In this document: in pieces, positions 1-10,261 of the stretch
Layout: each line of letters starts with the position of its first letter
Position numbering within the stretch: the stretch's first letter is position 1
Assembly (NCBI GenBank): GCA_000333855.2
Contig: CM007346.1
Coordinates: forward strand, 430,088-494,087
From: Endotrypanum monterogeii
Taxonomy: Eukaryota; Euglenozoa; Kinetoplastea; Trypanosomatida; Trypanosomatidae
Length of the DNA stretch: 64,000 nucleotides
Direction of reading: 5' to 3'
Notes under the pieces: generated by a model
The model's database searches: none
Told to the model about the DNA's origin: nothing
What the model saw: the letters and a program-made list of their open reading frames with translations, nothing else
Position numbers and translations under genes: made by a program

Positions 1-1630
1 ACGCTTCTTTCACCACGAGCTACAGCGCGAGAAGCGTGTCATACGCACCGTGGGACGTGCCGAGTTCCGCCGAAAGCGAATGAAAGTGGAGCACAGGTGG
101 GTCGACAGAATGGCCTCTATGGGCTTCAGCGTGGATATGATGAAGGATAAGTTTATGCCGAGAGGGACTCGCGGTATGCGCGGAGCGTCGGCAGATACCG
201 ATGGCCTTGGTGGCGGTAGCCAGATGCGCAATCCGTACGAAGTACTGCAAGTGCGCCGCACTGCTAGTGCCCAGGAGATCAAGAAGCAGTACAAGAGGCT
301 CGCCATGGTGTTTCATCCCGACGTCGCTCAGAGCCGTAGCAGTGGTGGTGGGTCGCTCTCACCAGAGGAGAAGGCTGAGGCTCAGCATAAGTTCGAGGAG
401 ATTACAGGTGCCTACCAAGTGTTGTCGAACCCGGAAAAACGCAAGGCTTACGATCTCGGTGGGGAGCAAGGCGTTCGCCTGCATGAGACGAGGTTTGGAA
501 AGTTTATGTCACGTACACCAGCGGAAATGGTGCAGAGTGTCTTCGGTGGCGAGGGTTTTCGCCGGGTGTTAATTGGTGAGCTTCTCCGCTCGCACTGGGC
601 GCTTCGAAATGAGGCACAGGTGAGCGTGTCTATTCATGAGTTAGAGGAGCTGCAATGCATTCGAGTGCGGCAGGTGGCCATAGAGCTGGCCGCGATCGCC
701 GACGTACATGCGCAGCGGCCCACTACTCCCTACTACAGGGGAGCGTCAGCAGCAACGGGTACTGGCGGTGCACAGGCCAGCCATCGTCACACCACTGCCT
801 ACCATGCCTCCTCCAGCAGCAGCCTTCCAGATTACTTGAGGTCGGGAAAGGTGCGTAGCAGCCCCGTCGCCGCAGCCGGTCGTCGCGGGAGCGCGCGCGG
901 CACGGGTGTATCCACCGACACCGGCATGGGTCGTGAAATACACGACTCCATCATGAAAGAGTTAGGTGGTGGCGCGCCTGGGGGTGGTGGGAAGTCTCCA
1001 GTGGGCAGTCGTGCAGGAGCACAGAACATTGGAGCGGCCTCGGCAACCCCGTCAGAGGCTGTGTTGCAATCTCCCTTTGTGTTGCACCCCGGAAGCAACG
1101 AGTACAACTGTTTTTCGCGCGATTTTGAGGAGCGCTGCGACAGGTTTGTACGTCACATGGCCGAGGCATGCTTTGGGAGGCAGCTCCTTTATGAAGTCGG
1201 GGAGGCTTATGTTATTGGGGCGCAGCGCTTTCTGGGTATTCGCCCTTTCTACGCGCCGAAGATGCTCGTCACGCGAAAGATTTTCTCCGGCATGGATCGC
1301 ATCTACGAGGCTTTCTCCGATAAGACACGACTCACGTCCCAAGATGTGTCACGCAAGTTGATGGCCGAGTACTTTAATATGGAATACGACACGGTCGTTG
1401 CGGATATCCACTGTGTGTTGCGCTACGCAGTGCAGATGGTGCTGCAAGACGTCGTCGAGACCGATGAGGTGCGCCGCAAACGGTGCTACGCGGTGTGGTA
1501 CTTGGGAGAAAAAATGATGACCGTCGGTGAGCGCTGGACGACACGCATTGCAAGTGATGAGGATTTGGTTGCCTACATCCAGCAAGCAGCCACGTCTACA
1601 GCCACGACAAGTAAGCCGCCCACGTTTTGA
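1..1630 (+). CDS. J-domain protein with C-terminal DnaJ-X domain (5' partial)
   Basis: Hsp40 co-chaperone that would stimulate an Hsp70 ATPase. The frame is open from base 2 to the window edge, so the true N-terminus lies outside; the first in-frame candidate at base 50 is GTG, not ATG. The J domain spans about 230-470, with the HPD triad encoded at 314-322. No Gly/Phe-rich segment or CxxCxGxG zinc repeats follow, so it is not a type I DnaJ. A Ser/Gly/Ala-rich linker runs to about 1090. From about 1110 to 1545 the protein matches the DnaJ-X pattern of yeast Caj1/Djp1 and plant DnaJ10-type proteins: a run containing [18 protein letters not shown], then [18 protein letters not shown] and a terminal LGEKMM helix. 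In other organisms this family works in organelle protein import or general folding; the client here is unknown. The J domain is near certain; the DnaJ-X call is by recall of the family pattern. Confidence 0.85.
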   Translation, partial: RFFHHELQREKRVIRTVGRAEFRRKRMKVEHRWVDRMASMGFSVDMMKDKFMPRGTRGMRGASADTDGLGGGSQMRNPYEVLQVRRTASAQEIKKQYKRLAMVFHPDVAQSRSSGGGSLSPEEKAEAQHKFEEITGAYQVLSNPEKRKAYDLGGEQGVRLHETRFGKFMSRTPAEMVQSVFGGEGFRRVLIGELLRSHWALRNEAQVSVSIHELEELQCIRVRQVAIELAAIADVHAQRPTTPYYRGASAATGTGGAQASHRHTTAYHASSSSSLPDYLRSGKVRSSPVAAAGRRGSARGTGVSTDTGMGREIHDSIMKELGGGAPGGGGKSPVGSRAGAQNIGAASATPSEAVLQSPFVLHPGSNEYNCFSRDFEERCDRFVRHMAEACFGRQLLYEVGEAYVIGAQRFLGIRPFYAPKMLVTRKIFSGMDRIYEAFSDKTRLTSQDVSRKLMAEYFNMEYDTVVADIHCVLRYAVQMVLQDVVETDEVRRKRCYAVWYLGEKMMTVGERWTTRIASDEDLVAYIQQAATSTATTSKPPTF

Positions 1631-3387
1631 TGGAACCTTCTACTGCCGAAGGGGCTGTATCAGTAGTCAACTCATGTCGCCGAGGAAGCGAGAGCACTAC
1701 ACGACATTGGCCGCCGCCGGGAGGCGTGTGCTACGTGGTCAAAATATGAAAAGATGCTTGACCACATTACGCCCCACCCCCTTCCCTTCCATATCCCCTG
1801 CACTCACCAAAAAAAAAAAAGGGAGAGAGAAGGGGAGATGTGGGTTGGGTAAAGAAGCGGCTGCGCCGGCGATGGCCAATCTTTGCTGATTACATGGCAC
1901 TCGTCTAATGGAAGATGCTGATGCTCATTATTGTCGTCTCCAAGGGTATGTGTCTCGCAACACATCCTTCACAAACGTTATTATTATATATATATTCCCC
2001 CTAACAAGGAATCCCATATCGAAGATGTTCAAATGAAATAGTATATACACATATATACATCTATACATGCGCATCAGGAACAACAAACTTGCGCTCAGAG
2101 GCTGGAACTCCCGGGAGGGGGACGTGTCTCCCCGAATGCAAGCTAACCTACATGCACGCCGTGCTGCCTTTCCTCTCTAAAGGAAGAGCAGCGGTGGTTT
2201 GCTCACCCCCCCCCCCAAAAAAAAAAAGAGGGGCCTATTCCCCCGTTTGAGGATGGGGATGGGAGAAAGACGCAGAGGAAGTGGGAAAAAATAAAGCAAA
2301 CGGAGACGCAACGACGCTCCCTTCCATCGGATGTCTTCATCACTTCCACCCCGCCATCGCCTTGGTTTTTCGTCCGCTGCGCCTTTCCTGTAATGCACTC
2401 AAAACTGTTTGTCGCTATACATATCTTCGCCAAAACGACCACGCACATATACACACACGCGTCTGTGTGTACACATACGCAAAACCCATTTTTTCTTCGA
2501 ATTCCCCTCCCCTACCCCAAATATTCATTTCTGTCAAGCAAAGCGAACAGAGTGTTGCATACGCTTCTCATCTTTCCCTTTTCTCTATCCGGTCTCTCGC
2601 TTTGGGTCGCTGATTTCCTGGCTCGGTATAAGCATTGAAGGTGGTGAAGTGTCTATGAATGAAATATATATGTATATATTCATTTGTTCATGGTATTCTG
2701 GACAGGTTAGATCGCTTTCACGCAGCTGACTTGTTCTCTTCCTCGCTTCCTTCGCTACCGCCACATCTCTCCTCATACACACACACGCACACCCTTTTGT
2801 CGCTTCTCATTTCAACGTGCCTCTCCTGCGGCGTAGAGGAGTGCGTGGGGGGGGGAGGAAGGTAAGATAGAACGGCCCCAAAAGCACGTCAACTAAGCAC
2901 TCCGTATTGCGATCCAAATTCTGTGAGTGTGTATATGTTTTATCATCAATTCTTACCCCTCCCCACTCTGCATCTTTTTCGTTTTTTTTTTACACCAGTA
3001 TCTACTGCTGCTGCTACTTGTTTCGCCTTTCCATTGTAGATCCCTCCCCCACCCCACCCACCCACTCGTTGTCTGCACTCCTCCTCTCCCCCCGTTCACA
3101 TTGACTCTCGGTGCTGTTTTTTTTTTTATTGTTGTTGTTGTTGCTGTTTTTCGTGTGTGTGATAAATTCCACGCATGTGTGGTCACCATCAACTGTTGCC
3201 CATATCACATTCACATATGTACACTGTGTAGGAGAGCGCAATTTTTTTCACTCGTTCTTCAGAGGACCAGTACCGCGTGCACACACCCACACACACAATT
3301 GTATATATATATATATGAATATTGCGTGCATGAGTGTATGCGCGTACACATAGATTCAAAAAAATATATATCTTGCTGTAAGAAATC
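1631..3387. other. Intergenic spacer, processing signals and simple repeats
   Basis: About 1.76 kb without a credible gene. It holds A and T tracts (poly-A near 1810), short TA runs near 1983-2060, a C11-A11 homopolymer junction at 2206-2227, and long pyrimidine-rich stretches from about 2930 to 3130 ending in a T run at 3117-3127. The first AG after that tract is at 3230-3231, a plausible spliced-leader acceptor for the gene starting at 3388. Reading frames here are low-complexity translations of these tracts. Confidence 0.7.
3230..3231 (+). promoter_or_regulatory. Predicted spliced-leader acceptor AG
   Basis: This is the first AG downstream of the T-rich tract at about 3117-3155. It would give a 5' UTR of about 156 nt for the ATG at 3388. 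Predicted from the general trypanosomatid rule only. Confidence 0.4.
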
Positions 3388-6300
3388 ATGTCCGACTCAG
3401 AATGGGAGGTGCTGTCGGCCAGCAGTTATGAGCAGACCCCGCAGCCATTGCAGACTTCATCCACAGCGTCCACTCTCACGGCAGGTGGTGCACTTGAAGA
3501 GGGAAATGTAAGACAAAATGCCCGTTGTGATTCTATGAGTAAGGCGGACTATGAGGCAATGCTTATACCGCTGTGTTTGACGCTGAACCAGACTGGGACG
3601 CGCATTGGCGTCGGCCACACACGCGGCTTCCTCGTGTTCCGCGTTGCTGCTGCTTCGGTTGCGGATTCTGCACACGAGCCTGGAGAAACTGTAAGCAGTG
3701 CAACGACGCCGGCAGCCTCACCATGGGTGCCAGAGGAACAGAAGCGATCAGCGAAGCCAGCACAAGGTGCTGGGGAAAAGACGACGGGGGCAATGCCGAT
3801 GCCTCCCGCGCACAGTCAGCTTCTCCTGGACCCGCAATACAATGTCGATCTTCTGACCTTCTCTAACATCCGCGAGCGCATGCGTCAGCAGCGATTTGAC
3901 AAAGATGCCTTACCTACACCAGCGACGTCAACGACCGCGGAAGCGACATTTTCTGCGCAACGCGCGGTGGTGACAGAAGGCGTTGCTCACAGTGATTGTA
4001 CTTACCAATGCGTCTCTGCTTCAGAGGACTCACTGCCACCCCACGCAGATGGGCTTCTGGGGAATGACAGGGACAACACCACAGACTCCTTTGGCGAGCT
4101 CAGCTCCTTCTTGACCACCGCCGGCCATGCCTTCGCGCAGATAAAGCGCGACCGTCGGAACCTCTGCGTACGCACTGGGAGGGCTGTGGCAGTCTCTTCA
4201 TCACTGCAGCAGCAGCCAAATGAGAAGTTGATGTCTGGCGCGAAACATGCCGCCGCAGCGCCTGTCATGGGTGTGACAACATCCACCTTTGCGAGAGAGT
4301 GTAGTCACAGAACTGGCAGCAACGCACCTGCGGAGACGCTTCCCATGTGTGATGAGGCAAACCTCCCGCAGTCCAGGGCCCCTCCCTTGAACTCAAGCCT
4401 TGTGTTGGAGGGAGATAAAAATGAAAACATCCATGTAGACCCTTCTTGCATGGACGCCAGCAACCACGACGATGTCGCACCTGTGGTGATGAAGCAAAAA
4501 GATAGCCTCATCTCTTCTTCCTCAACTTCCTTGACGTTGTCCGTCGCCTCCGAACAAGGAGAAGACCCAGGGGTTGAAGAGAACGAAGAGGATTACATTG
4601 GGTTCGAAGGCGGCGGTGTTGCCGTGATGGCGTTCCTCTATGAGCAGACATGGATGGCGCTGGTCGGCGGCGGCCCAACGCCGATGGGAGAGCCACAATG
4701 CGTTCAGTTTGTCCGTGACGGCGAATGGCAGCACCGCCTTCTTATGCCAGACCCGGTGGTGCACCTCTTTCTCGATGCGCGGCTGCTTTTCGTCGTCACC
4801 ACAACCGAGCTGCGTATGTATACCAACCCAATAGAACGAGATTGGGCATGTCTGCGGCAGTCACTTCCCATATCAGCCGCTGTGGCAGCTCGCTACACCG
4901 TTGCTTTCCCCCCCGCCGCCGTCAATGCCTCTTTGCGTGTTTGGGGGAAAGTGCCGAACCCAGGCTGGGCGCAAAGCGCCGCGGATACAGTCGCGGCGCT
5001 CGAAGCCGCTGAGGAGCATCGTGAGAGCTGCGGTACGCCGGCCGCAGCGGTATCGCTGCCTGTCATACCGGTGGTGGTGGACTATGCTCGAAATCTTGTA
5101 CTGCTGCCGACTGGGGAAGAGGGTAACGGATTTGCGCTGTACCGATACGTGTCGGGGCCAGAAGTGCAATACCCCAATCCAGTCGCCGCCAGCGATACGA
5201 TCGGTGCGACCGGCTCACCGAGCCAACACTTGAACTCAGAATCGGAACATCGTTTCTCTACCGGTAGCATCGCCGTGGCCACCGGGCGGACGACGTGTTT
5301 CTTACAGCACATTGCCACGCGACCCACCGCCCATCGTAACCCTCTGTACAACCTAGCCCTATACGTTGGGTGGCCCGCATCCATTACGCGGCTGCTGTCG
5401 TCAGATGAGGTTGGGAAAAGCAACCAGACGAATGACTCAAGCGAAAATAGAGACCTGCATGTAACAAGCAGCGGGGGGCTTGTGACGCTTGTCGCCGCGG
5501 CGAGCGAATACGCCACCCGCCTGACCCTTTGGATACTTCAGAAACCGCAACAGGAGATCGCGGCGCTGCAGGAAGGCTGCTCCCCTTCTTCACTCGCAGC
5601 GACAACTGCGGAGGCTGCCTTTGTTCTTCTGCGTGAGTTTCGCGTGGGTATGCGACTGACTGCCCCTCGAGTCGTCATGGCGTCTCTCCCGGGAGTCTCG
5701 CGATACGCTACACGCAGCCACACGACTTTGGCAGAGGCGCCCGACGGTGCTGCTACTGGTTTTGGTGATGGCCGTCCCAGGACAGAGTCCGAGACTAACG
5801 CAAGGCCTCTGAGGAACAGATCTAGCGCCGGGGACAAGACTATGGCACCACGCACTGCCACCTCAGGTCTGCCCAGTGACATAGTTACCCAATCCACCCC
5901 ACACTCGTCCTTTGTTTACGGCATTGGCGCGACCACCTCCTGGGCTTCGGGGGCTGCTGGTGCGGTGGCATCCTCTAGAACAGGGCCGATGACCGTGCAG
6001 CATTTGCAGTTTATTGGCAATGGTGCGTACCTGTTGTGCATTCACGGCACGGATATCATAAGTATCTTCTCGACCAGCGCACGCGAGACCGCTCAGGAGG
6101 CAAGGAACATGTGCAAAGACCGTGTGGCGGCCGAGCACAACCGATACTCTCGCCTCTCCATGATGCATAAATATCTTCCTCAGGTGTTGTCGAGCCGACT
6201 GGAGGCCTATACCCGTCAGGCATGGTCCTCCTGCTCTGGCCGACTGCCTTCCAGCGACCCCACGTTTCTGCCCCGATGGATCTGTGCCCAGAGTCAAGGA

Positions 6301-6876
6301 ATCCCCATTTCCTCGCAAGATCGTCCTGCTCCCTCACACGGCACTAGCATTCGCGAAAAAGAGCTTGTCCCTACACGCTCTACCTCGACTGTGGAGTCTA
6401 GGCCACCCACTGAAGCCCCGGCGATGCTGCCGTCGGACAGTGCAAAAAACGCCGCACTCGCTGGCGCTGATGAGGATAAACTCAACGCCCATACCCCGGC
6501 TGAAGGCCTTCACCTGTCAAGTCGGACGCGCTCCTCACGCGTCAGTGCAGCCGGGGCATTGAGGAATATTGGGGATGCACTCGCCTTCTCCCCCTGGTCA
6601 CCTGAGGTGCAGCCTCGGCGAGGAAGCGGAGATGTCTGGGGCACTCCTCTCGCGGAGTTGCCGCAGTGCCTTCGGTTGTGGTCAGCGGCACCTCTCACGG
6701 GTGGTGACACTGCGTGGATGTGCGGCGGCACCACTCCTTCGGCATCCTCGTCAAGGCACCCGCCGCCGATCGTACTGAACTGTGCCACATGCGAAGGCGC
6801 CTTCGCGAACATTGTGCTGTATGCCGAGGAGGGAGAGGTGCGGTCGTCTCAGGTAGTGCGGTATGGCACCGTGTGA
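3388..6876 (+). CDS. Divergent PROPPIN-like WD40 protein (ATG18/WIPI family)
   Basis: 1162 aa, more than twice the usual PROPPIN length because of long Ser/Thr/Ala-rich insertions. Family features appear in the expected order. A first blade at residues 58-88 reads LNQTGTRIGVGHTRGFLVFRV. A second blade near 410-470 contains MALVGGG and RLLFVVTTTELRMYTNPIE. FRVG at 751-754 follows LLRE, in the position of the FRRG phosphoinositide motif. A later blade near 870-895 (GAYLLCIHGTDIISIFST) and a terminal blade near 1105-1162 (LRLW, then IVLNCATCEGAF) complete the set. Canonical PROPPINs bind PI3P and PI(3,5)P2 on autophagosomal, endosomal or vacuolar membranes through both arginines. Here the second arginine is valine, so lipid binding may be weak or altered. 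The ATG at 3388 is the first in frame after a predicted splice acceptor. It could instead be another beta-propeller; fold certainty is higher than family certainty. Confidence 0.65.
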   Translation: MSDSEWEVLSASSYEQTPQPLQTSSTASTLTAGGALEEGNVRQNARCDSMSKADYEAMLIPLCLTLNQTGTRIGVGHTRGFLVFRVAAASVADSAHEPGETVSSATTPAASPWVPEEQKRSAKPAQGAGEKTTGAMPMPPAHSQLLLDPQYNVDLLTFSNIRERMRQQRFDKDALPTPATSTTAEATFSAQRAVVTEGVAHSDCTYQCVSASEDSLPPHADGLLGNDRDNTTDSFGELSSFLTTAGHAFAQIKRDRRNLCVRTGRAVAVSSSLQQQPNEKLMSGAKHAAAAPVMGVTTSTFARECSHRTGSNAPAETLPMCDEANLPQSRAPPLNSSLVLEGDKNENIHVDPSCMDASNHDDVAPVVMKQKDSLISSSSTSLTLSVASEQGEDPGVEENEEDYIGFEGGGVAVMAFLYEQTWMALVGGGPTPMGEPQCVQFVRDGEWQHRLLMPDPVVHLFLDARLLFVVTTTELRMYTNPIERDWACLRQSLPISAAVAARYTVAFPPAAVNASLRVWGKVPNPGWAQSAADTVAALEAAEEHRESCGTPAAAVSLPVIPVVVDYARNLVLLPTGEEGNGFALYRYVSGPEVQYPNPVAASDTIGATGSPSQHLNSESEHRFSTGSIAVATGRTTCFLQHIATRPTAHRNPLYNLALYVGWPASITRLLSSDEVGKSNQTNDSSENRDLHVTSSGGLVTLVAAASEYATRLTLWILQKPQQEIAALQEGCSPSSLAATTAEAAFVLLREFRVGMRLTAPRVVMASLPGVSRYATRSHTTLAEAPDGAATGFGDGRPRTESETNARPLRNRSSAGDKTMAPRTATSGLPSDIVTQSTPHSSFVYGIGATTSWASGAAGAVASSRTGPMTVQHLQFIGNGAYLLCIHGTDIISIFSTSARETAQEARNMCKDRVAAEHNRYSRLSMMHKYLPQVLSSRLEAYTRQAWSSCSGRLPSSDPTFLPRWICAQSQGIPISSQDRPAPSHGTSIREKELVPTRSTSTVESRPPTEAPAMLPSDSAKNAALAGADEDKLNAHTPAEGLHLSSRTRSSRVSAAGALRNIGDALAFSPWSPEVQPRRGSGDVWGTPLAELPQCLRLWSAAPLTGGDTAWMCGGTTPSASSSRHPPPIVLNCATCEGAFANIVLYAEEGEVRSSQVVRYGTV

Positions 6877-7652
6877 CCCCTCCCCACCGCGGGCGACCAC
6901 GCGTGCGTATATATATATATGTGTGTGTGTGTGTTGGTGATTGCATTCGATCCCTGTCCTATGCCTGAATGCTCCGCTACACACACACACACACACACAC
7001 ACACACTTATGGTCATGTTTATGTCAGTCAATGCTTTGGGTGCGCTAACGAGGGCACCTCCGTCGAAGCGACCGCCCGCTGTGTAATCGATAAGCGTCCT
7101 CCCTCCCCCTGCCACCCGCCTTGCCCCATCCCTTTGCACAGACGCACAAGCACGAAAAAAAAAAAAGAGGAGGCTAGCAACGCTCTTGAATGGCAATGCT
7201 TGTGGCATACGTCAAGGGAGATTGTGTGTTTGCCAAAAAAAAAAAGGAGGAGGAGCTGCAGCAGCCGCGCAGTTGCGGCTCCACGCCCCCCCCCTCCCCC
7301 ACGCACACACATCCGTTGGGTTGTGTTGACTATATATATTAAAATGCATTTTCTTTTTTCTCTCTCCACTCTCTGTTTCTCTTGAATCACGTACAGCCCC
7401 CTGCACCCCGGGGACTGTGGTGCATCCATGGATGCGTGTGCAGAAGGTCCATCACCGATCCTCTATTGTCTCCGTTCCTGTTCTACTTCACTTATCCTCG
7501 GTCACTGCTCTCCCGCCGACCACTCCTTCCTCCAGCGACTGGACAGCTTCAAACCAAAAAGGTGGCTCCAGAAAGACCGCGTTGGCGCACAGCAACCCCC
7601 TCCCACCCACTCCCCCACTCCCCCCACACTCCCCCCCACACACGCCATAATC
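6877..7652. other. Intergenic spacer with CA/TG repeats and A tracts
   Basis: Contains a TATA run then TG repeat at about 6908-6934, a CA repeat at about 6979-7004, A runs near 7156-7167 and 7235-7245, and pyrimidine-rich sequence from about 7345 to 7650. An AG at 7534-7535 after CTCCTTCCTCC is a plausible trans-splice acceptor for the next gene. No gene seen. Confidence 0.6.
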
Positions 7653-8122
7653 ATGCCAGCTGGCACCGTTTCCTCGTCCACGTCGGCTGTGCGTCTCCCG
7701 ACGCTGCTGGAGGCGTTCGCGAGCAGTGCAGCAGCCCTTCGGCAGTATGGTATTCCTCGCATCCGTGTCGTGGGGCTCAGCGATGGGTGCACACAACAGG
7801 ATTACGAGCATCAGAGGACCCGTCCTGATGGAAAAGATGTCGACACCCTGCTCCAGGAGAGCAGCCTGCGCTGTCTACGCGAAAAACGAAATGTTGACAG
7901 CCACCCTATCCCCCATGGACAATTCTCAAACCACGAGACGACCGCGCATCAAGATGTGCCAATCGTGACGGAACAGGAATTTATGCACAAGTTTGTGTTT
8001 CACTCTCGCCCTTGTATCATTCTTGACGCGCTGGCGGCATGGCCGGCGATGCACAAGTGGAGAAATGATCGGTACGTATTCGATCTCGACCATCAGCTGC
8101 CACTGGAGGCGGAGACGAAATT

Positions 8123-8155
<33 letters not shown>

Positions 8156-9398
8156 CGACGACAGCGGGATTGAAGAACCAGTCTGTGTGAGGGCAGACGC
8201 GACTGCCTCAACCGAACACGGGGCAATGAGACATAAAAGTGTCACCGTGGCGCTGACGCCGAACGGCCGCGCAGATGCCGTGACCCGCGTCACGTACGCG
8301 ACTGCCGCCGTGCCAGCAGAGGATAAAACGAGCGTGTTCTCAGCATATGAAACTGGCAGGCACGCACCGCCACTTACCCCTCGCCCCAATGCCGGAGACA
8401 CAGACGGAGAAGACGCTGTTCGACAAGAGAAAATTTTCATGTCCGCGGCGGAGCTGCGCGTGACCCTGTCGCAGCTGTATGGGTTGCTGCAGCGCAGCCC
8501 TGTGTGCACGCCCCCGCATCCCATCGACATCGACATGCGCACATACGCCGATAAGCAGCAAACACCCGTCGTCGCGTACGCACAACTACAGAACAACTGT
8601 CTCAACACAGAGTACAGGTACCTTCACGTTGACTTGTGCCCAAATGTGGAGCGCTTTGGCTGCCGCGTGTTCAGCAAGGAGGCAACAGAGGCGGCGAATG
8701 TGTGGTTTGGCATCCCTGCGTCGGTGTCCGCGATGCACCAGGACTGGGTTGAAAATCTCTACTGTGTCGTGCGCGGCGTGAAGGAATTTGTGCTTATCCC
8801 CCCATGGGAGGGTCCCTTCGTGCCCAAACCGGAGATTCCAGCCGCGGCATTTGCCATCGACGAGACGGCGAGTCGAATGGACCCCGAGGACGACCGTGCT
8901 GAGGGCTGGTCCATTCAATTCAAGCAGTATCCGGTGAAGGATGGCACGGTAGTGCCATGGATGGACTTTGATCTCACCGGCGCAGACGTTGAGGTGAACG
9001 CCGAGGGCTCGGCGCGTGCCGAGCTGGAGAGTCGACTCCTCGAGAAGCGTCACATTACCAGATCGGTGTTGCACAGCGCCGATGGACGGAAAATGCTTGT
9101 CGAGGAAGATACGGCCGCCGTGCGTGAGGAGGTTGACCGAAAGCCATTACATCCTTTGGTTGCCTACGTTCACCCCGGTGAAATGCTTTACCTCCCGGCA
9201 ATGTGGCTTCACCGTGTCGCCCAGCATGCCGATAGCGCTGACCTGCACGCGCGTGCGCAGCACCGTGGAGCGGCCAACGATGCTGTCTCCGCCACAGCAC
9301 TTCCACTCCCACTCACCGCTGCGGTCAACTACTGGTATGACATGAGCTTCAGCAACCCGGCAGTTGTACTGTTGCGCGAGTTTGGACTTCTGCTGTGA
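7653..9398 (+). CDS. JmjC-domain 2-oxoglutarate/Fe(II) oxygenase, JMJD7-like
   Basis: 581 aa from the ATG at 7653. An in-frame ATG exists at 7428, but the extra 75 residues are a Cys/Pro/His-rich translation of a polypyrimidine spacer, so the internal start is preferred. The N-terminal cupin-8 strand segment (TEQEFMHKFVFHSRPCIILD) precedes a variable insertion with an Asp tract encoded at about 8125-8161. The catalytic core has an HxD iron motif in AMHQDWVENLYCVVRGVKEF (His362, Asp364) and a distal ligand His520 in LYLPAMWLHRV, followed by NYWYDMSF. The spacing and the NLYCVVRG stretch resemble JMJD7, which in animals hydroxylates lysine of DRG GTPases. Family membership and iron ligands are clear; the substrate here is inference. 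The protein is longer than human JMJD7, mainly because of the acidic and Ala/Thr-rich insert. Confidence 0.8.
8125..8161 (+). repeat. GAC/GAT trinucleotide run encoding an Asp tract
   Basis: A near-pure GAC/GAT repeat inside the JmjC gene encodes about 13 consecutive Asp residues between the N-terminal cupin segment and the catalytic core. Such runs are prone to length change. Confidence 0.9.
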
Positions 9399-10261
9399 AG
9401 TAGCACCTCAGCTTCTAAGGTTTGAGTGTTATCTACACCCTTTGTTTCGTTGCGCACACGTTGGCGCACGCACCCCATTGGTTTCGACCTGCACCGAGTA
9501 CAAGATTTGCGTGGAAAAAGAGGTGTCAAGGGGTTGTGGTGCGGTGGATGATAAAGCCGCATTTATGAAGACATATTTGAGACGATAAACGAGAGGGGAT
9601 GGTCGCTGCATTTAAACCTGCATTTTCTTCCGCAGAGAGAGGATCGACGCTGTGCGTTGACGTCTGCCCCCCATATCAGAGAATGTGTGGGGCGGCATCG
9701 CCCGTCGTACACTCATCGTTATGATAAAAAAATATATATATATATATATATATATATTTGTATATATTTTTAAATCGAGGGCATCATACCCTCACCCCAC
9801 AGCATTTAGAACAGTTGGGTTGTATGCGTGACCGTGCGTTGGTCCTTAGCGTATCGGAAAGGGTGTTCCCTTGTCACAATTTCCCTATGCCTCACACACA
9901 GACACCCCTGCGTGTACAGCAACAACCCAGGAAATACCTCACCCCTGCCCAGATCTATCTGTGATCACGCCTCCACCAATTTAAAACGACCCCATGTCAA
10001 CCCTTTCTTTTCCGCTGTTTCCTGAGTATATTATTCCCCTCTCGATTTTTTTTTCCATGAACGTATTTCACGTCGCACACATGACACACTTTTTTCATTT
10101 GTGACATTTTGGCCTACTCACGCAGCTCGCACCTTTGAGGAACGCGTATATTCCTGCGTGCTTTAAGAAACGTTGCCCCCCCCCTCCTCCTCCCACAGAC
10201 CTGATTCCCTCCATCGACAACGAGTCTTGGCATTCGCCGCCGCTCAAGCATCGACGGCGTG
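9399..10261. other. Intergenic spacer with AT microsatellite
   Basis: Holds an A/AT run at about 9725-9757 and several T-rich tracts (10047-10055, 10090-10096). The latter precede AG at 10124-10125, a good spliced-leader acceptor candidate for the gene at 10262. No gene seen. Confidence 0.6.
10124..10125 (+). promoter_or_regulatory. Predicted spliced-leader acceptor AG
   Basis: First AG after the T-rich stretch from about 10089 to 10110, in the context CACGCAG. It would leave a 5' UTR of about 136 nt before the ATG at 10262. Confidence 0.45.

Noticed and set aside
2927..3511. 194-aa frame overlapping the start of the PROPPIN-like gene
   Set aside because: Begins at GTG, translates poly-T and CA repeats, and overlaps a well supported gene.
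7428..7652. N-terminal 75-residue extension of the JmjC protein
   Set aside because: Although it begins at ATG, it encodes spacer polypyrimidine (PPTHSPTPPT) and contains a likely splice acceptor near 7535.
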